From Streptomyces noursei (GTDB lineage: Bacteria > Actinomycetota > Actinomycetes > Streptomycetales > Streptomycetaceae): a stretch of DNA of 64,000 nt. This document shows, one piece after another, positions 53,967-62,347 of the stretch. Made by a program: the position numbers and the translations under genes. Each line of letters opens with the position of its first letter. The first letter of the stretch is position 1. The stretch spans positions 47,360-111,359 of the forward strand of contig NZ_LWBU01000081.1 in NCBI RefSeq assembly GCF_001646665.1, written 5' to 3'. Under the pieces are notes generated by a model. That model worked only from the letters and a program-made list of their open reading frames with translations. It had not been told where the DNA came from and made no database searches.

Positions 53967-54515
53967 ATGGCTCTCGACGAACTGAAGTCCGCCATACCGG
54001 ACTACGCCAAGGACCTGAAGCTGAACCTCGGCTCGGTCATCGGCAACAGCGAGCTGCCCCAGCAGCAGCTCTGGGGCACGGTCCTCGCCTGCGCGATCGC
54101 CTCGCGCTCGCCGAAGGTCCTGCGCGAGCTGGAGCCGGAGGCCAGGGTCAACCTGTCGCCCGAGGCGTACCAGGCGGCCAAGTCCGCCGCCGCCATCATG
54201 GCGATGAACAACGTCTTCTACCGCACGCGTCACCTCCTCTCCGACCCGGAGTACGGGACGATGCGCGCCGGTCTGCGGATGAACGTCATCGGCAACCCGG
54301 GCGTGGAGAAGGTCGACTTCGAGCTGTGGTCGCTCGCCGTCTCCGCCATCAACGGCTGCGGCATGTGCCTCGACTCGCACGAGCAGGTGCTGCGCAAGGC
54401 CAGCGTGGACCGCGACACGATCCAGGAGGCGTTCAAGATCGCCTCGGTGATCCAGGCGGTCGGCGCGACGCTCGACGCCGAGGCCGTCCTCTCCGAGGCC
54501 GTCCTCGCCGAGTAG
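53967..54515 (+). CDS. ahpD: Alkyl hydroperoxidase D
   Basis: 182 residues. [15 protein letters not shown] contains the redox-active C-x-x-C with its catalytic His, and the preceding [13 protein letters not shown] is the AhpD core helix. In actinobacteria AhpD passes electrons from dihydrolipoamide to AhpC. It is co-transcribed with ahpC and ended by a strong terminator. Confidence 0.96.
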   Translation: MALDELKSAIPDYAKDLKLNLGSVIGNSELPQQQLWGTVLACAIASRSPKVLRELEPEARVNLSPEAYQAAKSAAAIMAMNNVFYRTRHLLSDPEYGTMRAGLRMNVIGNPGVEKVDFELWSLAVSAINGCGMCLDSHEQVLRKASVDRDTIQEAFKIASVIQAVGATLDAEAVLSEAVLAE

Positions 54516-54538
54516 TCCTCCGCGTCACCGGACGCACG

Positions 54539-54573
54539 AAGGGGCCCACCGACTCCGTGTCGGTGGGCCCCTT
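54539..54573. terminator. Terminator after ahpCD
   Basis: AAGGGGCCCACCGAC and its exact complement around TCCGT. The converging gene that stops at 54594 can share it. Confidence 0.85.
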
Positions 54574-54593
54574 CCGTACGCCCGCGGGGGCGC

Positions 54594-55316
54594 TCAGCAA
54601 CGGAGTTCGGTCATCAGCGCCCGCATGTCCGAGACCATGCGGTCCTTCATCCCGGTCAGGGCGGCCTTGTCGGGGGGCGACGGCTCCTCCTGCGACTCGG
54701 GGTCGTAGTCGACCTGCGCGCTGAGGAAGAGCGTCAGCACGGCCTGCCCGTCGAGCACCTTCAGCGCGGCGAAGCCCTCCTTGTCCTGGGCGAAGAACGC
54801 GCGCTCCCCCAGACCGGACAGCGGCTCCCACTCCCACTCGTCCCACACGCCGACGGTCTCCGCCGGCTCGAACTCCGGCCCCGGGTCGGTCTTCTTGTGC
54901 AGGACGTAGGAGAGGTCGGCGCCGAAGGAGGACTCGTCCGTCCCGAAGGTCACCGAACAGTGCGCCTGGTCCAGCGCCTCGTGGCTCTCCTGCACGTCCG
55001 CCGTGCCGTCACCGCGCTCGCCGTACGCGGCCGCCAGTGCGGGCAGCTTCGCCTCCGCGCACAGGTCCTCGCTGGCCCGGTAGCCGCCCAGGTCGGGCCC
55101 CTTGGCCTGGTACGCGTACAGCCCGCCCGCCCAGAGCGCGGACGCCACCAGCGCGCCGCCGACCGCCCACAGCCACGGGCGCCCCGCCGGCCGGCGCCCG
55201 CCGTCCCCGTCCCCCGGCGGTTCGATCAGGTCGGTTCCGCCGTGGGGCGGCATCCCGTGGGGCGGCGGTATCGGTACGTCCCCGTCGTCGCCCACGAGTT
55301 CCGGCTCGGATATCAC
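54594..55316 (-). CDS. Membrane-anchored hypothetical protein next to the AI-2E permease
   Basis: 240 residues from a GTG that overlaps the permease stop (GTGA). The N-terminal 60 residues are acidic and Pro/Gly-rich, then one helix (PWLWAVGGALVASALWAGGL). The outside domain has four cysteines or so, with YRASEDLCAEAKLPALAAAY, ALDQAHCSVTFGTDESSFGA, LSYVLHKKTDPGPEFEP and the terminal RALMTELRC. The pattern resembles actinomycete DUF3558/lipoprotein-like sensors. Function unknown; it is likely coupled to the permease. Confidence 0.7.
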   Translation of the reverse strand: MISEPELVGDDGDVPIPPPHGMPPHGGTDLIEPPGDGDGGRRPAGRPWLWAVGGALVASALWAGGLYAYQAKGPDLGGYRASEDLCAEAKLPALAAAYGERGDGTADVQESHEALDQAHCSVTFGTDESSFGADLSYVLHKKTDPGPEFEPAETVGVWDEWEWEPLSGLGERAFFAQDKEGFAALKVLDGQAVLTLFLSAQVDYDPESQEEPSPPDKAALTGMKDRMVSDMRALMTELRC

Positions 55317-56632
55317 TCGCCCTCCTTGGCGGGGCCCTGCGGCCCCGGTGCCGGTTCCGCCCCGTACGCGGTCGCCCCGTGCGCCGGCGCGGTCCGCAGC
55401 GCCTGTTCCTCGCTGTACGCCCGCAGGTAGCCCACCACCGTGTTGGTGACGGCGACCAGCGGGACGGCCACCACGGCGCCGCCGATCCCGGCGACCAGAC
55501 CGCCGGAGGCGACGGCGAGCACGACGGCCAGCGGGTGCACCCGTACGGCCCGGCCGAGGATGAACGGCTGGAGCACGTGCCCCTCGATCTGCTGCACCGC
55601 GAGCACCACCAGCAGCACCATCAGCGCGGTGAACACGCCCTGGGTGACCAGGGCGACGATGACGGCCAGCGCGCCCGAGACGACCGCGCCGACCAGCGGG
55701 ATGAAGGAGAAGAGGAAGATGAACACGCCCAGCGGCACGGCCAGCGGCACGTCGAGGAAGTAGATGCCGAGGCCGATGAAGATGGCGTCGATCATCGCGA
55801 CGATCACCGTGCCGCGCACGTAGGCGGTGAGGGTGCGCCAGGCGCGCGGGCCGGCGCCCGCGACCCCGGGACGGGCCTGGGCCGGGACGAGTTTCAGCCA
55901 CCAGGTCCACACCTTCTTGCCGTCGTACAGCAGGAAGAGGGTGGAGAACATGGTCAGCAGGATGCCCGTGAGGATCTCCACCATCACGGTCACGCCCTGC
56001 AGACCGGCGGTGGTGATCTCCTCGGTGTTCGTCCCGATCGTGTCGCTGAGGTTCTTGGCGATGTCGTTGATCTGCTGCTCGGTGACGTGGAAGGGGCTGT
56101 CGAGCAGCCAGGCCTTCAGCTCGTCGATGCCGTCCCTGACCCGGTCGGAGATGTCGCCCAGGTTGTCCATCACCTGCCAGACCACGAACCATCCGACCAG
56201 CCCCATGATGACGAAGCCGGTGATGGCGGTGAGGGCGGTGGCGAGCCCGCGCGGCAGGCCGAGCCCCCGCAGCCGGGCCACGGTGGGCTGGAGCAGGGCG
56301 GTGATCAGCAGCGCGGCCACGAACGCGAGGACCACCAGCTGCACTTCGGCGATGACCTTCATCAGCACCCACAGGGTGCCCGCGAGCACCAGCAGCCGCC
56401 AGCCCGCCTCGGCCGCGACGCGCATGCCCCAGGGGATGGCGGCCACCGGGTCGGGCCGCGCGGCGACGGCGGGCGCGTACGTGGGCGGCGCGGGCACGCT
56501 CTCGGGTACGGCCGCCGGCTCGTCACCGGGCTCGTCCCCGGACACACCCGCGGCTCGGCGCTCTTCCAACCGCTGTCCCATCCGGGTCAGGCCGGCGCCC
56601 ACTCTGCCGAGCCACCCTGGCACTTTCGACAT
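55313..56632 (-). CDS. AI-2E family (PerM/TqsA) membrane protein
   Basis: 439 residues from ATG 56632. About eight hydrophobic helices: VAAEAGWRLLVLAGTLWVLM, EVQLVVLAFVAALLITALLQ, LATALTAITGFVIMGLVGWF, VEILTGILLTMFSTLFLLYD, TVIVAMIDAIFIGLGIYFLD, VFIFLFSFIPLVGAVVSGAL, TALMVLLVVLAVQQIEGHVL and VLAVASGGLVAGIGGAVVAV, with the conserved PFIPLVG-like motif FSFIPLVGAV. The family exports AI-2 or other solutes or acts as a Na/H exchanger; substrate unassigned. The C-terminal and N-terminal arms are Pro/Ala-rich. Confidence 0.9.
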   Translation of the reverse strand: MSKVPGWLGRVGAGLTRMGQRLEERRAAGVSGDEPGDEPAAVPESVPAPPTYAPAVAARPDPVAAIPWGMRVAAEAGWRLLVLAGTLWVLMKVIAEVQLVVLAFVAALLITALLQPTVARLRGLGLPRGLATALTAITGFVIMGLVGWFVVWQVMDNLGDISDRVRDGIDELKAWLLDSPFHVTEQQINDIAKNLSDTIGTNTEEITTAGLQGVTVMVEILTGILLTMFSTLFLLYDGKKVWTWWLKLVPAQARPGVAGAGPRAWRTLTAYVRGTVIVAMIDAIFIGLGIYFLDVPLAVPLGVFIFLFSFIPLVGAVVSGALAVIVALVTQGVFTALMVLLVVLAVQQIEGHVLQPFILGRAVRVHPLAVVLAVASGGLVAGIGGAVVAVPLVAVTNTVVGYLRAYSEEQALRTAPAHGATAYGAEPAPGPQGPAKEGE

Positions 56633-56692
56633 GATCTTCTCTCTTCCCCCCCACCGCTCCCCCCGGGAGTCACGGCCCCGACGGTACACGCA

Positions 56693-56727
56693 CGGAGCCC
56701 CTCACCGTAGGACGGTGAGGGGCTCCG
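56693..56727 (-). terminator. Terminator after the transglycosylase gene
   Basis: CGGAGCCCCTCACCGT and its exact complement around AGG, 31 bp past the stop codon on the minus strand. Confidence 0.8.
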
Positions 56728-56757
56728 AGGGGTCGAGCCGGGCGGCGGGACCGCCTC

Positions 56758-57474
56758 CTAGTACCAGTGGTTGGCCTGCCAGAAGCTCCACGCGCCGCAC
56801 GGGCTGCCGTAGCGCTCGTTCATGTAGTTGAGGCCCCACTTGATCTGGGTGGCCGGGTTGGTCTGCCAGTCGGCGCCGGCGGACGCCATCTTGGAGCCCG
56901 GCAGCGCCTGCACCAGGCCGTACGCGCCCGACGACGGGTTCTGCGCGCGGTAGTTCCAGGTGGACTCGTGGTCCACGATGTTGCTGAAGCACTGGAACTG
57001 GTCGCCCGGGACCATCTGGCGGGCCATCGCCTGGACCTCGGCGACGCTGTAGGACGACTGCGTGGCGAAGCTGGAAGCGCTGCGGACCTCGTCGCGGCTG
57101 GCGCGCTCGGCGGCCTCCCGCTCCTTGCGCTCCTCCTCGGCCTTGGCGGCCTTCTCGGCCTCCGCGTCGGCGGCGGCCTTCTTGGCCTCCGCGTCCTTGG
57201 CGGCCTGGATGCGCGCGGCTTCCTCGGCGGACTTCTGCGCGGCCGAGTCGGCGGCGGCGGCCTGCGCCTCCGCCTGCTGCGTCAGCGACGAGACCTGTAC
57301 CTGGGCCTGCTCGCCGACGGGGATGTCGGCCAGGAGCGTCGTGTTGGCGGCGGCCGCCTCGAAGTTGTCGTTCGAGGGCTGGGTGTTGCCCGAGGCAACA
57401 CCCACGACGGCGCCGACGGTGGTGACCGCAGTGGCCGAAGCCACCGCGAATCCCCGGACCGAGATCCGGCTCAC
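56758..57474 (-). CDS. Secreted lytic transglycosylase (SLT domain)
   Basis: 238 residues from GTG 57474 (AGGA 10 nt upstream). N-terminal signal peptide (ISVRGFAVASATAVTTVGAV). A long Ala/Glu/Lys coiled-coil (about 60-125, e.g. EEAARIQAAKDAEAKKAAAD) separates it from the catalytic domain. SVAEVQAMARQMVPGDQFQC starts the SLT/goose-lysozyme-like fold; the catalytic Glu is in NIVDHESTWNYRA, then NPSSGAYGLVQALPGSKM and TQIKWGLNYMNERYGSPCGA. It cleaves peptidoglycan. The leader, with hairpins, suggests post-transcriptional control, as for rpf-type genes. Confidence 0.9.
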   Translation of the reverse strand: MSRISVRGFAVASATAVTTVGAVVGVASGNTQPSNDNFEAAAANTTLLADIPVGEQAQVQVSSLTQQAEAQAAAADSAAQKSAEEAARIQAAKDAEAKKAAADAEAEKAAKAEEERKEREAAERASRDEVRSASSFATQSSYSVAEVQAMARQMVPGDQFQCFSNIVDHESTWNYRAQNPSSGAYGLVQALPGSKMASAGADWQTNPATQIKWGLNYMNERYGSPCGAWSFWQANHWY

Positions 57475-57858
57475 ACGGTTTTCCTTCCAGCATCGTCCGC
57501 TTAGGTGACCTCGCGGGCGAAATCTTGCCCCTGACGCTGGTCCCCCCACTGCTGGGTCACGGGGGACACGGGCCCGGTGGGCAACTCCCTTGCGGAAGCG
57601 CCGCGTGGTGCTGCGGGCGGCATACGGCGGACGACTGTTGAGTTGTGTCACGCGAGTGACAGGGGTGCCGTATGCGGGGCCTGACGGAAGCAAGACTCTG
57701 CCCGAAGCCGACACCGCAAGGCAATTATTCGTTGCGTGTGAAAGCTCACACCCCAACGGTCCCAGGAGTTTTGCGGAATTCCTCGCACGGCGCGACGCCG
57801 CCCGGCTAAGCTCTCGCGCTTCGCCGGGCGGCGTCAATTCCATGTCGGACTTGGTCGG
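57475..57858 (-). promoter_or_regulatory. Long 5' region of the transglycosylase gene with conserved-looking hairpins
   Basis: 384 bp without a gene. GCATACGGC (57620-57628) and GCCGTATGC (57667-57675) form a 9-bp outer stem, and inside it TGTCAC-GCGA-GTGACA (57646-57661) gives a 6-bp stem with a GCGA (GNRA-type) tetraloop. In Streptomyces the ydaO (c-di-AMP) riboswitch controls some cell-wall hydrolases, but its conserved blocks were not found here. Next to phoH a second inverted repeat, ACGCCGCCCGG/CCGGGCGGCGT (about 57795-57834), looks like a phoH terminator. Confidence 0.45.
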
Positions 57859-59181
57859 TTAAATCTGACCGTCCTCCAGCATTTCGGTCACCAGTGCGGC
57901 GATCTGCGAGCGCTCCGAGCGGGTGAGCGTGACGTGGGCGAAGAGCGGATGACCCTTCAGCTTCTCGACGACGGCCACGACTCCGTCGTACCGGCCGACC
58001 CGGAGGTTGTCGCGCTGCGCCACGTCGTGGGTCAGGACGACACGGGAATTCGCCCCGATACGGGACAACACGGTCAGCAGGACGTTGCGTTCGAGGGACT
58101 GCGCCTCGTCGACGATCACGAACGCGTCGTGCAGCGAGCGGCCCCGGATGTGGGTGAGCGGAAGGACCTCCAGCATCCCCCGGCTGAGCACCTCCTCGAT
58201 GACCTCGCGTCCCGCCACCGCCGAGAGGGTGTCGAAGACCGCCTGCGCCCAGGGGCTCATCTTCTCGGCCTCGGTGCCCGGGAGGTAGCCGAGCTCCTGC
58301 CCGCCGACCGCGTACAGCGGACGGAAGACCATCACCTTCTGGTGCTGCCGGCGCTCCAGCACGGCCTCCAGCCCGGCGCACAGTGCGAGCGCCGACTTGC
58401 CGGTGCCCGCCCGGCCGCCCATCGAGACGATGCCGACGTCCGGATCGAGGAGCAGGTCGAGCGCGATGCGCTGCTCCGCGCTGCGGCCGCGGATGCCGAA
58501 CGCCTCCCGGTCGCCCCGCACCAGGCGCACGTTGCCCTCGGCGGTGACCCGGCCGAGCGCCTTGCCGCGCTCGGACTGGAGCACCAGCCCGGTGTGCACG
58601 GGGAGGGCGGCCGCCTCCGGGACGTACAGTCTCTCCTCCGCGTACAGCAGGTCGACCTGCTCGGCGGAGAGGGACAGCTCGGACATTCCGGTCCAGCCGG
58701 AGTCCGTGATGGCCAGTTCGGCCCGGTACTCCTCGGCGAGGAGACCGACGGACGACGCCTTGATGCGCAGCGGCAGGTCCTTGGAGACGACGGTGACGTC
58801 GTACCCCTCGGCCTGGAGGTTGCGCGCGACGGCGAGGATCCGCGCGTCGTTGTCACCGAGGCGGTAGCCGGCCGGGAGGACGGCGGGATCCGAGTGGTTG
58901 AGCTCCACACGCAGGGTCCCGCCGAGCTCCCCGATCGGGAGCGGGGCGTCGAGGCGGCCGTACCGGACGCGGAAGTCGTCCAGCCGGCGCAGCGCCTGCC
59001 GGGCGAAGTACCCGAGTTCCGGATGGTGCCTCTTGGCCTCCAGTTCCGTGACCACGACGATCGGGAGCACGACCTCGTGCTCCTCGAAGCGGGCCATGGC
59101 GCCGGGATCGGCCAGCAGGACGCTGGTGTCGAGAACGTAGGTGCGCCTGTCGTTGAGGCGGCGCTTTGTGCTGTTCACCAC
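57859..59181 (-). CDS. PhoH-family ATPase with N-terminal PIN domain (PhoH2)
   Basis: 440 residues from GTG 59181 (GTG 59178 also possible). PIN domain: D18 in [15 protein letters not shown] in [12 protein letters not shown], and [14 protein letters not shown]. The PhoH ATPase has Walker [12 protein letters not shown], Walker [21 protein letters not shown] and the [13 protein letters not shown] motif. PhoH2 proteins couple RNA unwinding with PIN-type RNase activity. It is a lone gene opposite nothing, after a long upstream region. Confidence 0.92.
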   Translation of the reverse strand: MVNSTKRRLNDRRTYVLDTSVLLADPGAMARFEEHEVVLPIVVVTELEAKRHHPELGYFARQALRRLDDFRVRYGRLDAPLPIGELGGTLRVELNHSDPAVLPAGYRLGDNDARILAVARNLQAEGYDVTVVSKDLPLRIKASSVGLLAEEYRAELAITDSGWTGMSELSLSAEQVDLLYAEERLYVPEAAALPVHTGLVLQSERGKALGRVTAEGNVRLVRGDREAFGIRGRSAEQRIALDLLLDPDVGIVSMGGRAGTGKSALALCAGLEAVLERRQHQKVMVFRPLYAVGGQELGYLPGTEAEKMSPWAQAVFDTLSAVAGREVIEEVLSRGMLEVLPLTHIRGRSLHDAFVIVDEAQSLERNVLLTVLSRIGANSRVVLTHDVAQRDNLRVGRYDGVVAVVEKLKGHPLFAHVTLTRSERSQIAALVTEMLEDGQI

Positions 59182-59538
59182 GGAAGGACCTACCCCCTCA
59201 GGTGAGGTCGGGTGCGACTTCGACGGCGTCGCGGGGGGATGGGGCCGGGCTCTGGCCGCGATGCGCGGGCCGAACTCCGGCCCTCCGCGATGTCCGTGCG
59301 TGTCCGGCACGGTCGTCCTGGTGCAAAGGGCCTCCCGGGTGAGCGGGCTGGCGTGCCGCTCACACTGGAGGGGGTATTCCCTCGAACGCCCGGCGCCATG
59401 CCATGGCATATGACGACGCGTCGGTGAACGAGTGGTGACGGCCGCGCGTCAAGCGGGCGCGCGGCCCTTCCGGAGCGCTTTCCGGACGGCCCGGGATACC
59501 GTCCGGCGGCCTCCCGGGAGCCTTCCGGGAACGTTCCG
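59182..59538. other. Intergenic region between phoH and uppS
   Basis: 357 bp without a gene. The hairpin GGCCGCGCG/CGCGCGGCC (59440-59466, 9-nt loop) is a likely uppS terminator. A 12-bp palindrome ATGCCATGGCAT lies at 59398-59409. The rest has no recognisable signal besides the phoH upstream part. Confidence 0.5.
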
Positions 59539-60300
59539 TCAGGTGCCGTAGCGGCGGTGGCGGGCCGCGTAGTCACGCAGCGCGCGCAGGAAGTCGACCT
59601 TGCGGAAGGCCGGCCAGTGGACCTCGCAGAAGTAGTACTCCGAGTGGGCGCTCTGCCAGAGCATGAAGCCCGACAGGCGCTGCTCGCCGCTGGTGCGGAT
59701 GACCAGGTCGGGGTCCGGCTGGCCGCGCGTGTACAGGTGCTCGGAGATGTGCTCGACGTCGACGATCCCGGCGAGCTCCTCGAAGCTCATGCCCTTCTCG
59801 GCGTGCTCCAGCAGCAGCGAGCGGACCGCGTCCGCGATCTCCTGGCGGCCGCCGTAGCCGACGGCCACGTTCACGAGTATTCCGGTGCGGTCGCGGGTGG
59901 CCTCCTCGGCCTCCTTCAGCACCGCCTGCGTGCGGGGCGGCAGCAGGTCCAGCGTGCCCACGTGGTGGACGCGCCAGCGGCCGTCGGCGGCCAGGGCGCG
60001 GACCGCGTCCTCGATGATGCCGAGGAGCGGCACCAGCTGTTCCTCGGGCCGGTTGAGGTTGTCGGTGGAGAGCATCCAGAGGGTGACGACCTCGACGTCG
60101 GTCTCGTCGCACCAGCCCAGGAGCTCCTGGATCTTGCTCGCGCCGGCCTTGTGACCCTGCTCCGGGGTGCCGCCGGACGCCTTGGCCCACCGGCGGTTGC
60201 CATCGAGGATGACGCCGATGTGCTTGGGCACCTGTGCGTGGTCGAGGCGGCCTTCCACCCGGCGTGCGTAGAGCCTGTACACCAGGTCGCGCAAGTTCAC
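59539..60300 (-). CDS. uppS: Isoprenyl (undecaprenyl) diphosphate synthase
   Basis: 253 residues from GTG 60300, which has GAGAGG 8 nt upstream; GTG 60309 has none. KHIGVILDGNRRWAKASGGT is motif I with the catalytic Asp, followed by GHKAGASKIQELLGWC, TLWMLSTDNLNRPEEQL and the final PDPDLVIRTSGEQRLSGFML, WQSAHSEYYFCEVHWPAFRK. The enzyme adds cis-isoprene units from IPP to farnesyl diphosphate, giving the lipid carrier of cell-wall synthesis. Confidence 0.95.
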   Translation of the reverse strand: MNLRDLVYRLYARRVEGRLDHAQVPKHIGVILDGNRRWAKASGGTPEQGHKAGASKIQELLGWCDETDVEVVTLWMLSTDNLNRPEEQLVPLLGIIEDAVRALAADGRWRVHHVGTLDLLPPRTQAVLKEAEEATRDRTGILVNVAVGYGGRQEIADAVRSLLLEHAEKGMSFEELAGIVDVEHISEHLYTRGQPDPDLVIRTSGEQRLSGFMLWQSAHSEYYFCEVHWPAFRKVDFLRALRDYAARHRRYGT

Positions 60301-60477
60301 CGATCTCACCTCTCGATTTGCTCACGGGCCCGCCACGGCGTCGGCCCAGGGAGACAGGGGGAAGCGGCACCGCTCGATCCCGGCGCACCGCGGCTGTCCC
60401 CGAAGCCGCCACATTACTGCGCGGGGGTCACGGCGGCCCAACCCGGTCTGTCACAAGTCCGTGATAAGGAGAGAGGT

Positions 60478-61515
60478 GTGACTGATTCCCCCGCATACCG
60501 CCCCGCCGACGACCGCTACGACGCCATGGAATACCGCCGTACCGGCCGCAGCGGGCTCAAGCTGCCCGCCATCTCGCTGGGCCTGTGGCACAACTTCGGT
60601 GACGACCGCACGCTCGCCTCGCAGCGCGCGATCCTCCGCCGGGCCTTCGACCTGGGCGTGACGCACTTCGACCTGGCGAACAACTACGGACCGCCGCCCG
60701 GGTCCGCCGAGTCGAACTTCGGCAAGATCTTCGCCGAGGACTTCGCCCGCTACCGGGACGAGCTGGTCATCTCCACCAAAGCGGGCTACCTCATGCACCC
60801 GGGCCCGTACGGCGAATGGGGCTCCCGCAAGTACCTGCTGTCCTCCCTCGACGCGTCGCTGAAGCGGATGGGCCTCGAATACGTCGACATCTTCTACTCG
60901 CACCGCTTCGACAAGGACACCCCGCTCGAGGAGACGATGGGCGCGCTGGCCTCCGCCGTCCAGCAGGGCAAGGCGCTGTACGTGGGCGTCTCCTCGTACA
61001 GCAGCGCGCAGACCGCCGAAGCCGCGCGGCTGCTGCGGGAGATGGGCGTCCCGGCCCTGATCCACCAGCCGTCGTACTCGATGATCAACCGCTGGACCGA
61101 GGACGACGGGCTGCTGGACACGCTGGAGGAGGCCGGCATGGGCTGCATCTCCTTCGCGCCGCTCGCCCAGGGCCTGCTCACCGACAAGTACCTCCGGGGC
61201 ATCCCGGAGGGCTCCCGGGCCACGCAGGGCAAGTCCCTCGACCCGAACCTCCTCTCCGACGAGGTCGTGCGCCGGCTCCGCGGCCTCGACGAGATCGCCC
61301 GGCGCCGCGGCCAGTCGCTCGCGCAGCTCGCGCTGAACTGGGTGCTGCGCGACGAGCGGATGACGTCGGCGCTGATCGGCGCGTCCAGCGTGACCCAGCT
61401 GGAGGAGAACATCGCCGCCCTGTCCGGTGCGCCGCTGACGGACGAGGAGCTGAAGGAGATCGACTCGTACGCGGTCGACACCGCCGGCACCAACATCTGG
61501 GCCGCGCGGAGCTGA
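60478..61515 (+). CDS. Aldo/keto reductase (YghZ/AKR14-like)
   Basis: 345 residues from GTG 60478, just after AAGGAGAGAG. MEYRRTGRSGLKLPAISLGL, DLGVTHFDLANNYGPPPGSA with catalytic Asp/Tyr, VISTKAGYLMHPGPYGEWGS (Lys) and YVDIFYSHRFDKDTPLEETM (His) follow the AKR order. SNFGKIFAEDFARYRDELVI and PYGEWGSRKYLLSSLDASLK match YghZ, an L-glyceraldehyde 3-phosphate reductase. NADPH-dependent. A stress or detoxification role is inferred. A terminator lies 117 bp downstream. Confidence 0.92.
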   Translation: MTDSPAYRPADDRYDAMEYRRTGRSGLKLPAISLGLWHNFGDDRTLASQRAILRRAFDLGVTHFDLANNYGPPPGSAESNFGKIFAEDFARYRDELVISTKAGYLMHPGPYGEWGSRKYLLSSLDASLKRMGLEYVDIFYSHRFDKDTPLEETMGALASAVQQGKALYVGVSSYSSAQTAEAARLLREMGVPALIHQPSYSMINRWTEDDGLLDTLEEAGMGCISFAPLAQGLLTDKYLRGIPEGSRATQGKSLDPNLLSDEVVRRLRGLDEIARRRGQSLAQLALNWVLRDERMTSALIGASSVTQLEENIAALSGAPLTDEELKEIDSYAVDTAGTNIWAARS

Positions 61516-61930
61516 CGCCCGGGGCCTCGGCGCGGTGCCCGCCCGCGCCTCGCTGCGGGCCGCCGGGGCGGGGTCCGGAGCGGGGGCGGTCCGGGGCCGG
61601 AGGCGGGTCCGGTGGGGCCGGGAAGAAAAAACGGGCCGGTCCGTGGGGGGGATACGGACCGGCCCGAGGGGGGGTTTCCACCATAACCCTTCGTAAGTGA
61701 TGCTGCGCGCCACGACAGGCCGGCGCCACGCTCCGAAATCGGGGCACCCCGCCGGATGCGCCGGAACCGGCCGTATCACCGCCCGTTCGCCCGCCGGACG
61801 CTGTACTCCACAAGGGGGACCCCGCCGTACGGGCGCCACGTTGACGGCCCCCGCGCGGCCCCGGGACGGGGCCGGCGGGGGCGGTGCCGGGCGGCACCGG
61901 GCGGCACCGCGCCGGTTCCACCGGCCGGGT
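61516..61930. other. Intergenic region with a bidirectional terminator
   Basis: 415 bp between the converging reductase and HxlR genes. CGGGCCGGTCCGT (61632-61644) and ACGGACCGGCCCG (61654-61666) form a 13-bp stem; an A-run at 61625-61631 gives a T-run on the minus strand. The remaining GC-rich sequence contains GGCACCGGGCGGCACCG direct repeats but no gene. Confidence 0.65.
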
Positions 61931-62290
61931 TCAGGCGGCCTCTCCGGACGCCGCCTTGCGGGCGAGGATCAGGTCCATGAACCGGTCGCCCCACTCGCCG
62001 AGCGGCAGCAGCGCGGTGTTCAGCGCCCGGCCCAGCTCGGTGAGCGAGTACTCGACGCGCGGCGGCACCTCCCGGTACACCTCGCGGTGCACCACCCCGT
62101 CCGCCTCCAGCTCCCGCAACTGCTGGACCAGCATCTTCTCGCTGACACCCGGCACCGAGCGCCTCAGCTCACCGAAGCGCACCGGGCCGTGGCTGTGCAG
62201 CGCCCACAGGATGAGCGGCTTCCACTTCCCGCCGACCACGTCCACCGCGGCGTCCAGTCCGCAGCTGTACGACGTCCTGCCCTTGGCCAT
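61931..62290 (-). CDS. HxlR-family winged-helix regulator
   Basis: 119 residues from ATG 62290, after GGAGGAG (an upstream ATG at 62317 is less good). SCGLDAAVDVVGGKWKPLIL, WALHSHGPVRFGELRRSVPG, SEKMLVQQLRELEADGVVHR and YREVPPRVEYSLTELGRALN is the full HxlR domain. The single Cys near the N-terminus is the redox/aldehyde sensor in some members. CGTAC/GTACG arms upstream (around 62317-62340) may be its operator. Confidence 0.92.
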   Translation of the reverse strand: MAKGRTSYSCGLDAAVDVVGGKWKPLILWALHSHGPVRFGELRRSVPGVSEKMLVQQLRELEADGVVHREVYREVPPRVEYSLTELGRALNTALLPLGEWGDRFMDLILARKAASGEAA

Positions 62291-62347
62291 CGCCGGCTCC
62301 TCCCACCCCTGGGGCACGTACGGTCCCGACCGACAGTACGACAGGTC

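Noticed and set aside
57475..57858. ydaO/c-di-AMP riboswitch before the lytic transglycosylase
   Set aside because: Conserved blocks of that riboswitch (GGGGAACC, GGGGTGAAT, GGGTAGG-type) could not be found on the minus strand; only unrelated hairpins are visible.
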